Part shown: positions 1 through 6,570 of the stretch, in pieces
How positions within the stretch are numbered: the first letter of the stretch is position 1
Layout of the letters: every line of letters begins with the position of its first letter
Virus record (IMG/VR): IMGVR_UViG_3300030104_004863
Span: 37,959 to 59,280 of that record
Length of the DNA: 21,322 bases
Direction: 5' to 3' (one strand)
Origin: a virus
The notes under the pieces: model-generated
Databases searched by the model: none
Told to the model about the DNA's origin: nothing
What the model saw: the letters and a program-made list of their open reading frames with translations, nothing else
Position numbers and translations under genes: made by a program

Positions 1-3000
1 CTATATCAATTGGTTCAATATCTTTTTTATATCTTTTTGAGGATGATAATTTTCTAATAAATCCACTCCCATCAACTCCAATAGCAGTAGCACCAGCAGT
101 AACACCAATTAAAGGAATTTTTATATTTCCATCTGCTCTTATCATCATTAATTCTGTTGTGTTACTAGAAAAGAATACGTGGTCATATGCGCCCATATTT
201 TGGTATCTAAAAACGTCTTGTTCAAAATAATGAGCCGCTGTATTAGTTCCGTTTGCCTGAAATATTGTACCACCTGATAAAGTTGTTGAAGTAGAACCAA
301 AAGTTATTGTTGTACATGCTCCAGATATAGCACCAGGATTTGAAGCTCCAACTCCAAAATTTCTACCACTATAAAAAGCATCTGTATTGTCTTTAAATAT
401 AACTCTATTTAATCCACCAGTTGAACTACCCACCCATGCATTATCATTAGCATCATCCGAAACTAATTGGGCGTTTTGAGAAGTTCCATTTGATTGCGCA
501 ATAAATCTTGATACGGCTGTTCCGTGTACATTTTTATTTATAAAATCAGATGAAGAAGAATTATTTTGGAATATATCAACATTGCCATAAAAAGATGTGG
601 CTCCTGAGTTATTTATCCTTATACTTTCTGTAAAATTACTACCTCCATCTGATGACCTATGAAATACAGTTGACCTTGCAGTATCAGTTGCAATCATTCT
701 AATATTTGCATTACCACCTTTTGCATCAATAGAAATTGATTGAGAAGCAAATGCACCAGTACCTCTAAAAACTCTAAGTGTCTCACTTGTATCGTTGTTA
801 GGACTTATATTAACTTGTCCTGCAGATGTTATCCTCATTTTTTCTGCTACACCAACTGTGCCATTACCTGCAGTAGTTCCAATTTTAAAAGCTATATAAT
901 CATTATATAAAAACATTGCTGTTCCATTTGCTGCTGTATCTAAAGCTTGAAAAGTGCTATGTGTAGAACCCACATAAATATTGTTAGAAAACATAGTTTC
1001 CCCAGAACTTGTAGTATAACTCCCCATAACCCCACTTCTTCCTACTTGTAATTGTTGGAATTGATTGGTTGATACAAAGGGGTCAGCTATAGGAGATGTT
1101 GTTCCAACTGATACAACACCTAAACTGCTAATACGCATTCTTTCTGTAGCATTCCCTGAGGTTCCCCTAGTTCCAAATATTAAAGAAGTGTTGAAGTTAC
1201 TAGCGAAATTGCCTAACGCTTGAACAAAGCCACCTAAGTAATCAGTTCCACCTGATTCGCTAGAAAAACCTAAACCCCATACCTCATTTGCTGTTCCAAT
1301 ATCTTTGTTTGTTAATTTTATAAAGTTGCTATCATCTGCTGTTGAATCTGTTCCTATTGTGCTATCTGAAATTTGTAATTTATTGCTAGAATCTGTTTCA
1401 TTTATTCCTAAGTTTCCGTTTTGTAATAATCTCATCTTACTACTAGCAGCTTGCCTCCAATCTTGTATATAAGCACCACCTGTGCTATTTACATCTATAA
1501 CTAAACCATTACCGTTTGTTGAATTGGTATTTCTCATAAAACCAATAGCAAAACCATCAGCAGTCGTTTTTTGCACAACAAATGGAATACCAGTGTTTAT
1601 TGATGTTCCAATAACTACGCTCCCTGCAAAAGTTGAGTTAACTCCAGTTATATCCAAAGCAACAGTGCCACTTCCAGTTCCAGTTCTAAAATTAATTGTT
1701 TCATCACTGCCATGTCCCCAAATATCTAATTCACCAGTTGATAAAACTGAAACAAAAGCAAACTCACCATTATTTTCAAATCTAATATGTTGACTTGTAT
1801 TTTTAAGAGTTAAAGAAGCGGTTCCATGAGCACTATCGCCTATTCCTACATTACCTGTAAAAGTTGCGTTTGCAGCAAATAGATTACCCCATGGTTTTGT
1901 AACACTACCTATATTAATTCCGTTTTGACCACCAAAAAAATCAGTGGAAGAACTAGCACCTAGAGTTATTGTATTTGATCCATTTCCAGGAGCCTGATCC
2001 CCAATAACAATTTCTTTATCTGGAGTACCTACGCCTGAAGAAGTGTTATATCCTATATATATACAACCATCTCCTGAGGTTTTTTGATAAGCTGCAGATG
2101 CTCCAATATGAATATTAAATGCTCCAGTTACCCTATTTCCAGAAGCATTAGAACCAATAGCAACGTTACCATCGGAATCATTTACATCAGTACTGCTTAA
2201 TTCGCCCAAAGCATTAGAACCTACAGCAACATTACCGCTATTAACTGTCATAGCATCTAAACATTTATAACCTATGGCTACATTTGAATGCGCAGTAGTG
2301 AACTGAAGACCCGCTTGACTCCCTATAACTGTATTATAATATCCTGTAGTTGTGTCTTCTAAAGCTTTGAAACCTATCGCAACATTCTCATCTCCAAATG
2401 CTCCAGAAGTATTAGCTAAACTATTTAAAGCATTAATACCTAAAGCTGTATTTTTTACATCATTAGACCCTGGTGCTGCAGTTCTGCTAGAAATAAATAT
2501 ACTTCCGGTATCAGCACTTAGTATTTTAGTGATTGAACCGATTTGTATATAACTACTAACATCTAATATACCTGCAACAGTAGCTTGTGTAGCGCCTGCG
2601 TTTTGTGATATAATAGAATCACCTAATGTTGTTGTAGTTGCAAACATAGGTAAAGCATATTGTGTACCTGATACTGCACTAGTAAGCTGACTTGTTAAAG
2701 CTATGGTTCCGGTGGCGTTTGGTAATGTAATAGTTCTATCGGCTGTAGGATCTTCTATAGTTAAAGTTGTTTCGTGCTGGTCTGGGGTGGCGCCTTCAAA
2801 TACGATTGCATTTGCTGCCTCCATAGTAACTGTATCTACAGTTGTTGTAGTACCTGCTACACTTAAGCTAGGAACAAGTAAAGTTCCAGTCGATGGATTA
2901 TATCTAAGTGCGCCAGTATCATCTAATAAACCGTTTGATTCATTGTGGAATACAACAGGGAAGTTAGTATTGGCTGTAGAATCTGTAACCGTAACTTTAG

Positions 3001-3796
3001 CTGCAGTACCGGTAGTGTCTTGATTCAATGTACCAACAGCAAAATCTAAAGTACCATCGCCATCCTCATAAGTTACTGTAATATCAGTTTCAGTATTGTT
3101 ACTTACCATACCGCCCACTATATCCTGAACTTCCTCAGTTGTTAATTGTGTATTAGCAGTCATATCATCTACAACTAAATCAATTGTTCCGTCTGAATCT
3201 TGATATGTAGCAGATACTCTAGTTTCTGTATTTGAGCTAAACATAGCGCCAACTATATCTTGCACCTGTTCTGTGGATAGCTGAGTGTCTGAAGATGCAA
3301 TTGTTATATTATCGGCATCGGTATGTGTAAGAGTTATATTTGATCCAGCTACAAATTTAATATCATCGGTACCACTACCTGCTCCACCTGTGGTATTTCT
3401 TAAAATTATATCATTGCTACTGTCTACAAAAGAAAGTGTAGTTGTGTTTTGAGTGTTAGGTGTAGTTACGGAACCGCCTAAAGCTATTGCCGATCCATTT
3501 ATAGTTATACTTGAATTGGCTAAATCGCTATTAGCAAGTTGACCCGTTATTGACGATGCCCCTAAATCTATAGCTAACTGCTGAGTTCCAGAAATAGTTT
3601 CTCTTACTATACCACCGTTTGTTTTTAATGTTATAGTAGATGCGTCGACTGAAATTTGACCTGAAAAGAATTCTACTAGGTCTGCTAGTTTGAAGTTTTT
3701 TGTGTTGTAATTGTTGAGTCCTACAAAATTGGATCCAGTTAATAAATCTTCTGTAGATATACTGGTATCTCTTTCGTATGTTGAGAGTTTAGCCAT
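1..3796 (-). CDS. Long tail fibre / tail spike protein with C-terminal S74 chaperone domain (3' end outside window)
   Basis: The leftward frame opens at the ATG complementary to 3794-3796 and stays open to the window edge, giving about 1265 codons without a stop. The N-terminus (MAKLSTYERD) is typical of a fibre adaptor. Residues 171-260 are two tandem copies of a 45-residue unit with the core EVQDIVG and NTET. Residues about 450-613 hold many NVAIG / ALG repeats resembling the beta-roll head of YadA-like trimeric adhesins. The rest is low-complexity, Ser/Thr/Gly/Asn-rich shaft. At about residue 1250 the sequence SSKRYKKDIEPID matches the start of the intramolecular chaperone auto-processing domain (peptidase S74), which assists trimerisation and then cleaves itself off; its catalytic residues lie outside the window. 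Role inferred: trimeric receptor-binding fibre. The function class is well supported; the receptor is unknown. Confidence 0.88.
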   Translation of the reverse strand, partial: MAKLSTYERDTSISTEDLLTGSNFVGLNNYNTKNFKLADLVEFFSGQISVDASTITLKTNGGIVRETISGTQQLAIDLGASSITGQLANSDLANSSITINGSAIALGGSVTTPNTQNTTTLSFVDSSNDIILRNTTGGAGSGTDDIKFVAGSNITLTHTDADNITIASSDTQLSTEQVQDIVGAMFSSNTETRVSATYQDSDGTIDLVVDDMTANTQLTTEEVQDIVGGMVSNNTETDITVTYEDGDGTLDFAVGTLNQDTTGTAAKVTVTDSTANTNFPVVFHNESNGLLDDTGALRYNPSTGTLLVPSLSVAGTTTTVDTVTMEAANAIVFEGATPDQHETTLTIEDPTADRTITLPNATGTIALTSQLTSAVSGTQYALPMFATTTTLGDSIISQNAGATQATVAGILDVSSYIQIGSITKILSADTGSIFISSRTAAPGSNDVKNTALGINALNSLANTSGAFGDENVAIGFKALEDTTTGYYNTVIGSQAGLQFTTAHSNVAIGYKCLDAMTVNSGNVAVGSNALGELSSTDVNDSDGNVAIGSNASGNRVTGAFNIHIGASAAYQKTSGDGCIYIGYNTSSGVGTPDKEIVIGDQAPGNGSNTITLGASSSTDFFGGQNGINIGSVTKPWGNLFAANATFTGNVGIGDSAHGTASLTLKNTSQHIRFENNGEFAFVSVLSTGELDIWGHGSDETINFRTGTGSGTVALDITGVNSTFAGSVVIGTSINTGIPFVVQKTTADGFAIGFMRNTNSTNGNGLVIDVNSTGGAYIQDWRQAASSKMRLLQNGNLGINETDSSNKLQISDSTIGTDSTADDSNFIKLTNKDIGTANEVWGLGFSSESGGTDYLGGFVQALGNFASNFNTSLIFGTRGTSGNATERMRISSLGVVSVGTTSPIADPFVSTNQFQQLQVGRSGVMGSYTTSSGETMFSNNIYVGSTHSTFQALDTAANGTAMFLYNDYIAFKIGTTAGNGTVGVAEKMRITSAGQVNISPNNDTSETLRVFRGTGAFASQSISIDAKGGNANIRMIATDTARSTVFHRSSDGGSNFTESIRINNSGATSFYGNVDIFQNNSSSSDFINKNVHGTAVSRFIAQSNGTSQNAQLVSDDANDNAWVGSSTGGLNRVIFKDNTDAFYSGRNFGVGASNPGAISGACTTITFGSTSTTLSGGTIFQANGTNTAAHYFEQDVFRYQNMGAYDHVFFSSNTTELMMIRADGNIKIPLIGVTAGATAIGVDGSGFIRKLSSSKRYKKDIEPIDI
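3017..3286 (-). repeat. Tandem 45-residue repeat inside the tail fibre
   Basis: Two adjacent copies of a 135-nt unit (3286-3152 and 3151-3017) encode residues 171-215 and 216-260. Both read TQL(S/T)TE(Q/E)VQDIVG, then NTET, a TY(Q/E)D element and DG(T)(I/L)D. At the DNA level they have diverged, so this is an old protein-level duplication rather than a recent one. Similar EVQDIVG units occur in fibres of many aquatic phages and probably form repeated shaft or collar modules (inference). Confidence 0.8.
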
Positions 3797-3798
3797 AT

Positions 3799-4029
3799 TT
3801 ATTCTTTTTTAGTTCCTCGGCCCCTGTTGCCTCTATTGGCTCTTATTGATGTGAATTTTTTTGTCTTGTGATCGTAATCTTTGCCCTTAAGGTTCTTACC
3901 TTTCTTTTTAGCTGCTCTACGTTTTCTTTGATTCTCTGCTTTCATTGATCTTCTTCTAGGTGTCATTGCAGTTTTCTTATCTCTTGCTTTTTTAGCAGCT
4001 TTTGCTTTCTTACTGAGTTTTTGTGCCAT
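3799..4029 (-). CDS. Small, extremely basic protein (76 aa)
   Basis: A 76-residue leftward gene whose stop codon lies 2 nt before the tail-fibre ATG, so the two are probably co-transcribed. Well over a third of the residues are Lys or Arg, in runs such as KKAKAAKKARDKK, RRRSMK and KRRAAKKKGK; there are no Cys or hydrophobic segments. This composition suggests nucleic-acid binding, for example a packaged DNA-condensing or RNA-binding protein, or a disordered assembly factor. No catalytic motif is visible and no family can be named with confidence. Upstream is A/T-rich with no Shine-Dalgarno sequence. It is the first leftward gene from the divergent control region. Confidence 0.75.
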   Translation of the reverse strand: MAQKLSKKAKAAKKARDKKTAMTPRRRSMKAENQRKRRAAKKKGKNLKGKDYDHKTKKFTSIRANRGNRGRGTKKE

Positions 4030-4117
4030 ACTTTATTATTACGTGACAACAGGTGTTTATTAAATGTATTATTATTAGCTAGTGTCGTATAGAGGATTAA
4101 TGGGTTACATTACCGTA

Positions 4118-4207
4118 TTTACCTTATATACTACAAACAAAAACAAAAACATTTTACCCCACGGGGGGTATATTTACAATATTTTTACAAAAAGTTTTAC
4201 CTTTTAC
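4118..4207. repeat. Cluster of six TTTAC pentamers in the divergent intergenic region
   Basis: The 250-nt gap 4030-4279 separates the leftward fibre operon from the rightward early array and holds no gene. Within it, TTTAC occurs at 4118, 4153, 4173, 4184, 4196 and 4203, all on the + strand, with a GTAAA at 4242. A rough estimate from base composition is less than one copy per 100 bp. The cluster ends just before the first copy of the ACGAW-N7-GGATAAT element. It may be an array of protein-binding sites or part of a replication origin; the sequence does not decide. Confidence 0.5.
4155..4170. other. GC-rich hairpin in the divergent promoter region
   Basis: TACCCC and GGGGTA form a perfect 6-bp stem around a 4-nt loop (ACGG). 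It is by far the most GC-rich stretch in this otherwise strongly AT-rich gap. It is followed by TATTTACAATATTTTTAC, so it could work as a weak terminator separating the divergent units, or as a regulatory or DNA-structure element. Both functions are inference. Confidence 0.5.
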
Positions 4208-4216
4208 ATACACAAC

Positions 4217-4239
4217 ACGAAGTACTATGGATAATATAA
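4217..4239 (+). promoter_or_regulatory. Two-box element, copy 1 (ACGAA-N7-GGATAATATAA)
   Basis: ACGAA at 4217-4221, seven variable bases, then GGATAATATAA at 4229-4239. It lies 40 nt before the first rightward start codon (4280). It shares GGATAATATAAGTGTAAA with copy 2. Its position at the head of the rightward array suits a promoter. Confidence 0.65.
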
Positions 4240-4279
4240 GTGTAAAAAGTATTAATAATAAACTAAAATTATATAAATT

Positions 4280-4585
4280 ATGAATAAGAATAAATTAAAC
4301 GATGCAATAAGTAAGTTATCTAAAAAAGAATTGTCAGACATCTTTCCTCCAATTCACAGAAATAACTTTGTAGTAAGAGAGAACTGGTATGGTAGAAATC
4401 AAATAATAACTTTTATAAATAATAAAGGTCAACAAATAACTTACAATCACGATGAAGTATTAAAAGTAATGTTACCTAAATTAAAGTTAATGCCTTGTTG
4501 GATTAAAAGAAAGTATTGGTCTCAGTCAACTGACATGCCAAGTAATGTTCGAAATAATGTAATTGAAAGACTAGACTTAGTATAA
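4280..4585 (+). CDS. Hypothetical protein, first gene of the rightward array (101 aa)
   Basis: A 101-residue protein with no recognised family. It is Lys/Asn-rich at the N-terminus (MNKNKLNDAISKLSKKELSD), has a central aromatic stretch (NWYGRNQIITF) and a Trp/Lys-rich C-terminal half (CWIKRKYWSQ). There is no signal peptide or membrane segment. It is the first rightward gene after two-box element copy 1, so it may be made early, as host-takeover proteins often are; that role is inference from position only. A hairpin follows 8 nt after its stop. Confidence 0.75.
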   Translation: MNKNKLNDAISKLSKKELSDIFPPIHRNNFVVRENWYGRNQIITFINNKGQQITYNHDEVLKVMLPKLKLMPCWIKRKYWSQSTDMPSNVRNNVIERLDLV

Positions 4586-4592
4586 TTGCGAA

Positions 4593-4621
4593 ACACCGTC
4601 CAGTGACAGAGGGCAAGGTGT
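4593..4621 (+). other. Stable hairpin directly after the first early gene
   Basis: ACACCGTCC (4593-4601) pairs with GGGC (4611-4614) and GGTGT (4617-4621), giving nine base pairs including one G-T wobble, with a 2-nt AA bulge and a 9-nt loop. It starts 8 nt after the stop codon at 4585. There is no clear U-tract after it, so it is more likely an mRNA-end structure or processing site than a classical intrinsic terminator. It is immediately followed by a 9-bp tandem repeat. Confidence 0.5.
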
Positions 4622-4637
4622 ATAGCATGTATAGCAT
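4620..4637. repeat. Tandem 9-mer (GTATAGCAT x2)
   Basis: Two exact adjacent copies of GTATAGCAT at 4620-4628 and 4629-4637, overlapping the end of the preceding hairpin. No function is evident. Confidence 0.6.
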
Positions 4638-4857
4638 TTACTTTATTTACCGAAAGTATTAAAAAAAGTGTGACAATTGCTCTTTACTATTATAACTTAA
4701 TATACCTAATGTCACATTATTTACTTTATTACATAAGTGTACATAGTGGGTAACATATGTAAACTATTTTACAATAGTAAACAATTTATATACTTTTATT
4801 TTACAAACTTAATACGAAGTGTATTGGATAATATAAGTGTAAATAAATAATAATAAA
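4637..4857. promoter_or_regulatory. AT-rich gap with TTTAC/GTAAA cluster and inverted repeat
   Basis: This stretch has no gene. It holds TTTAC at 4637, 4646, 4683, 4720, 4768 and 4800 and GTAAA at 4759, 4777 and 4839. It also holds a 7-bp inverted repeat, TGTGACA (4669-4675) and TGTCACA (4710-4716), spaced 34 nt apart, and a small CTATT/AATAG hairpin near 4764-4777. Two-box element copy 2 lies at the end. The layout resembles the divergent region upstream of copy 1, so both gaps may be control regions of the same kind, or one may be an origin (inference). Confidence 0.45.
4814..4836 (+). promoter_or_regulatory. Two-box element, copy 2
   Basis: ACGAA at 4814-4818, seven variable bases, GGATAATATAA at 4826-4836. 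It is preceded by ACAAACTTAAT, so the full left box reads TTAATACGAA. It lies 21 nt before the ATG at 4858. The left box contains TAATACGA, identical to the first eight bases of the T7 RNA polymerase promoter. Confidence 0.68.
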
Positions 4858-5004
4858 ATGAAAAGAAAAAAAATATATACCTACGAAGAAAGCAAATTAG
4901 AAAAATTAACTAAAGAAATGTTTGGTGAAAAATATACTTTCAATAAAATGAGTGAAAGAGAAAAAGGTATGATAAAAAATGAGTACAATGATATATATAG
5001 ATAA
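4858..5004 (+). CDS. Hypothetical small protein (48 aa)
   Basis: ATG at 4858 opens a 48-residue frame ending at TAA 5002-5004 (begins MKRKKIYTYEES). It is Lys/Glu-rich, probably helical and soluble, with no known motif. It follows two-box element copy 2 at promoter-like distance and overlaps the next small gene by 17 nt. Its size, position and the absence of a competing frame support it as a real gene of the early array; its function is unknown. Confidence 0.6.
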   Translation: MKRKKIYTYEESKLEKLTKEMFGEKYTFNKMSEREKGMIKNEYNDIYR

Positions 5005-5119
5005 TTACGGAAATAACTTTACTTGGGCAATCTTAAAACAAATGTCAGGTGAATTAACTAGAGTAGATGTACTAGGTATAATTGAAACTCACAAACTAAA
5101 TACGAACTTAACTGGATAA
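4988..5119 (+). CDS. Hypothetical small protein (43 aa), C-terminus encoded by the two-box element
   Basis: ATG at 4988 opens a 43-residue frame (begins MIYIDNYGNN) that ends at TAA 5117-5119. The last nine residues, HKLNTNLTG, are encoded by two-box element copy 3, and the stop codon lies inside the GGATAAT box. The same arrangement (LNTN then G-stop) is seen in the gene at 6057-6254. The family is unknown. A somewhat hydrophobic centre (FTWAILKQM) is visible, too short to call membrane-spanning. Confidence 0.5.
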   Translation: MIYIDNYGNNFTWAILKQMSGELTRVDVLGIIETHKLNTNLTG

Positions 5120-5124
5120 TATAA
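5102..5124 (+). promoter_or_regulatory. Two-box element, copy 3
   Basis: ACGAA at 5102-5106, seven variable bases, GGATAATATAA at 5114-5124, preceded by ACAAACTAAAT. It overlaps the 3' end of the gene at 4988-5119 and lies 12 nt before the ATG at 5137. Confidence 0.68.
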
Positions 5125-5136
5125 TAAATTAATAAT

Positions 5137-5277
5137 ATGAATAAAGAATTTGAAAAATTAATGGAAGAAATAGGTTTCCAAATAACTAAACTAAATGATG
5201 GTACAATTGACAAAAATGATTTTACCAATGCAATCGAAGAAATACACGAATATTTTAATACCACAATAACTATATGA
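5137..5277 (+). CDS. Hypothetical small acidic protein (46 aa)
   Basis: ATG at 5137 opens a 46-residue frame (begins MNKEFEKLMEEIGF) closing at TGA 5275-5277, which overlaps the next start codon as ATGA. It is acidic and predicted helical, with an LNDGTIDKNDFTNAIEEI stretch loosely like a helix-loop-helix; no known domain is assigned. Two-box element copy 3 precedes it, and the ATGA junction suggests translational coupling to the next gene. Confidence 0.6.
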   Translation: MNKEFEKLMEEIGFQITKLNDGTIDKNDFTNAIEEIHEYFNTTITI

Positions 5278-5474
5278 AAGTAAATAATATGAAAGAATTG
5301 CTAGAGTATGTAGCAAATAAAAGGAAAAAACAAGCTCACCAACATTATGAGGTAGCAAAAATATACGGTTCCTGTAGTGGAATGGGTAATAAAAGATACA
5401 GAGTACAACAAAAAAGTACTTTTACTAAAGGTAAATCATATGCCTATAATAAGAAATGGATTTATACAAACTAA
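5274..5474 (+). CDS. Hypothetical basic protein (66 aa)
   Basis: A 66-residue Lys-rich protein with a central YGSCSGMGNKRYRV segment and a basic, Tyr-rich tail. ATG at 5274 overlaps the upstream stop (ATGA); a second in-frame ATG is at 5289. There are no recognised catalytic residues. Its stop codon TAA is the start of the CTAAATACGAA box of two-box element copy 4. The basic charge hints at nucleic-acid binding but nothing firmer. Confidence 0.65.
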   Translation: MKVNNMKELLEYVANKRKKQAHQHYEVAKIYGSCSGMGNKRYRVQQKSTFTKGKSYAYNKKWIYTN

Positions 5475-5476
5475 AT

Positions 5477-5499
5477 ACGAATAAAGATGGATAATAATA
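5477..5499 (+). promoter_or_regulatory. Two-box element, copy 4
   Basis: ACGAA at 5477-5481, seven variable bases, GGATAATAATAAT from 5489, preceded by ACAAACTAAAT. The right box departs from the others after GGATAATA. It lies 2 nt before the preferred ATG at 5502; an earlier in-frame ATG at 5487 falls inside the element. Confidence 0.65.
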
Positions 5500-5501
5500 A
5501 T

Positions 5502-5762
5502 ATGAAATACAGAAATATAAAATATAATTATCACGAATGGAAAACGTTTGACGGTAGATTAGTAACAGGCTATCACTGTGAAGACAAAAAATTACTAAAT
5601 GGTTTAGATACCATATCATTCGGCGCGAAAACCATCAACGAAATGCAAGAATATATCGACGATTATATCGATAATAGACAAGAAAAACTTGATAATCAAG
5701 TGCTAACAGACTCTGCAATGGCAGAATACTATGCCAAATGGAGTACTGCTGGTGAATTTTAA
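5502..5762 (+). CDS. Hypothetical protein (86 aa)
   Basis: The preferred start is ATG 5502 (begins MKYRNIKYNYHEW), because the earlier ATG at 5487 overlaps the conserved element and would add only MDNNN. The 86-residue product has a Trp-containing N-terminal strand region (EWKTFDGRLVTGYHC), then a likely helical acidic region (INEMQEYIDDYIDNRQ) and ends in KWSTAGEF. It looks like a compact soluble phage protein; no family is recognised. Confidence 0.65.
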   Translation: MKYRNIKYNYHEWKTFDGRLVTGYHCEDKKLLNGLDTISFGAKTINEMQEYIDDYIDNRQEKLDNQVLTDSAMAEYYAKWSTAGEF

Positions 5763-5780
5763 TTTTAAATTTTATAAAAA

Positions 5781-5873
5781 ATGAATGATAATAGAAAATT
5801 AAGTGAAATGCAAAAAGCAAATATTATGACTCTTATTACCTTTATAGCAATACTAACATACATTATACTATAA
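5781..5873 (+). CDS. Predicted single-span membrane microprotein (30 aa)
   Basis: ATG at 5781 opens a 30-residue frame: a polar N-terminus (MNDNRKLSEMQKAN) followed by a 16-residue hydrophobic segment (IMTLITFIAILTYIIL) that ends the protein. The TAA at 5871-5873 overlaps the next ATG as TAATG. The design fits a small inner-membrane protein (N-in), such as a lysis or superinfection factor, but nothing identifies the role. It is short, so the gene call is tentative. Confidence 0.5.
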   Translation: MNDNRKLSEMQKANIMTLITFIAILTYIIL

Positions 5874-6064
5874 TGAGAACATTTGACAAATATAAAGTAA
5901 ATTTAAGACAAGTTGGTGACGATATATACTCTTACAGTACTAAAGTCGCAACGATACACCACGATAAGTTAATACAACACGGTTGGTGGAGTGTAACAAC
6001 TCAGAAACATATAAACTATGTTGCAAACGAATTAGGATTAGAAATAGATAAAAGCTATGAGTAA
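5873..6064 (+). CDS. Conserved small phage protein (GWWSVTT motif, 63 aa)
   Basis: A 63-residue protein with GDDIYSYSTKVA, then GWWSVTTQKHINYVANELG. I recognise this pattern (IYSY-TKVA followed by GWWS-TT-KHINYVA-ELG) from small uncharacterised proteins in many phages and prophages, probably a DUF8033-type domain; that name is from memory. The ATG shares an A with the upstream stop (TAATG), and the end overlaps the next start by 8 nt, so it sits in a tightly coupled operon. Molecular function is unknown. Confidence 0.75.
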   Translation: MRTFDKYKVNLRQVGDDIYSYSTKVATIHHDKLIQHGWWSVTTQKHINYVANELGLEIDKSYE

Positions 6065-6254
6065 AATGAAAGAACTAGATAATATCGCTAGCGGAATAGC
6101 GGAAGTAACAAAAGAATTAATGTACGATAGTATACACTGGCAATTGGAAGATTACCCGCAAGAAGGCGATAATTACAATGCTATACATTCTCACGTTATG
6201 AAAAGAGCAATCGAAATGATGTATTACGAACTAAATACGAACGAGGATGGATAA
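6057..6254 (+). CDS. Hypothetical acidic protein (65 aa), C-terminus encoded by the two-box element
   Basis: A 65-residue acidic, probably helical protein (begins MSKMKELDNIASGIAEV) with His and Trp residues in the centre (DSIHWQLEDYPQEGDNYNAIHSHVMKRA). No family is recognised. The ATG at 6057 overlaps the upstream gene by 8 nt (ATGAGTAA). The end, ELNTNEDG-stop, is encoded by two-box element copy 5, with the stop inside GGATAAT, as in the gene at 4988. Confidence 0.65.
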   Translation: MSKMKELDNIASGIAEVTKELMYDSIHWQLEDYPQEGDNYNAIHSHVMKRAIEMMYYELNTNEDG

Positions 6255-6259
6255 TATAA
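6237..6259 (+). promoter_or_regulatory. Two-box element, copy 5
   Basis: ACGAA at 6237-6241, seven variable bases, GGATAATATAA at 6249-6259, preceded by GAACTAAAT. It lies 4 nt before the ATG at 6264 and overlaps the 3' end of the preceding gene. Confidence 0.68.
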
Positions 6260-6263
6260 TTGT

Positions 6264-6455
6264 ATGAAAAAATGTAAATGCAATAATATAATACCAATCG
6301 GTAGAGTCAAGCTAGGTTATAATACCTGCGTTAATTGTAGTACAACACAACAATATAGTTATATACCAATTATCGCAAACAAACAAGTACTCGAAGTGCA
6401 GATAGTTTCACAAGAAGTTTCAGCTTCAGTACATAAAGCTTGGCGAAGAAAATAA
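6264..6455 (+). CDS. Small zinc-ribbon-like phage protein (63 aa)
   Basis: A 63-residue protein with two cysteine pairs, CKC at the N-terminus and CVNC about 16 residues later, suggesting a small zinc ribbon. The second half carries YSYIPIIANK and IVSQEVSASVHKAWRRK, a pattern I recognise from small zinc-ribbon proteins of unknown function in many phages. Zinc binding is inferred. It is the last gene before the non-coding/tRNA segment and is preceded by two-box element copy 5. Confidence 0.75.
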   Translation: MKKCKCNNIIPIGRVKLGYNTCVNCSTTQQYSYIPIIANKQVLEVQIVSQEVSASVHKAWRRK

Positions 6456-6570
6456 TACGGTGAAGAAGAAATAGGAAACAATATATATGTATGTGGTGCC
6501 GACTATCGACCGATATAAGCGAGCGTACGGAAGTGTATTACATATTGAGTCACACTAACTTCTTCATACA
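6456..6570 (+). other. Non-coding leader of the RNA segment
   Basis: There is no convincing gene here. A 23-codon frame from ATG 6487 is the longest and has no recognisable feature. The stretch is locally more GC-rich than the surrounding genes (for example GACTATCGACCGATATAAGC), suggesting it belongs with the structured RNA region that follows, or to a transcribed leader for the tRNAs. Confidence 0.35.

Noticed and set aside
1482-3023. Rightward open frames inside the tail-fibre region
   Set aside because: They are antisense shadows of the long leftward frame, with Pro/Ser/Val-rich products lacking any domain.
6451-6490. TAATACGG followed by GGAAACAAT near 6453, possible further two-box copy
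   Set aside because: The spacing is 13 rather than 7 and the right box does not match.
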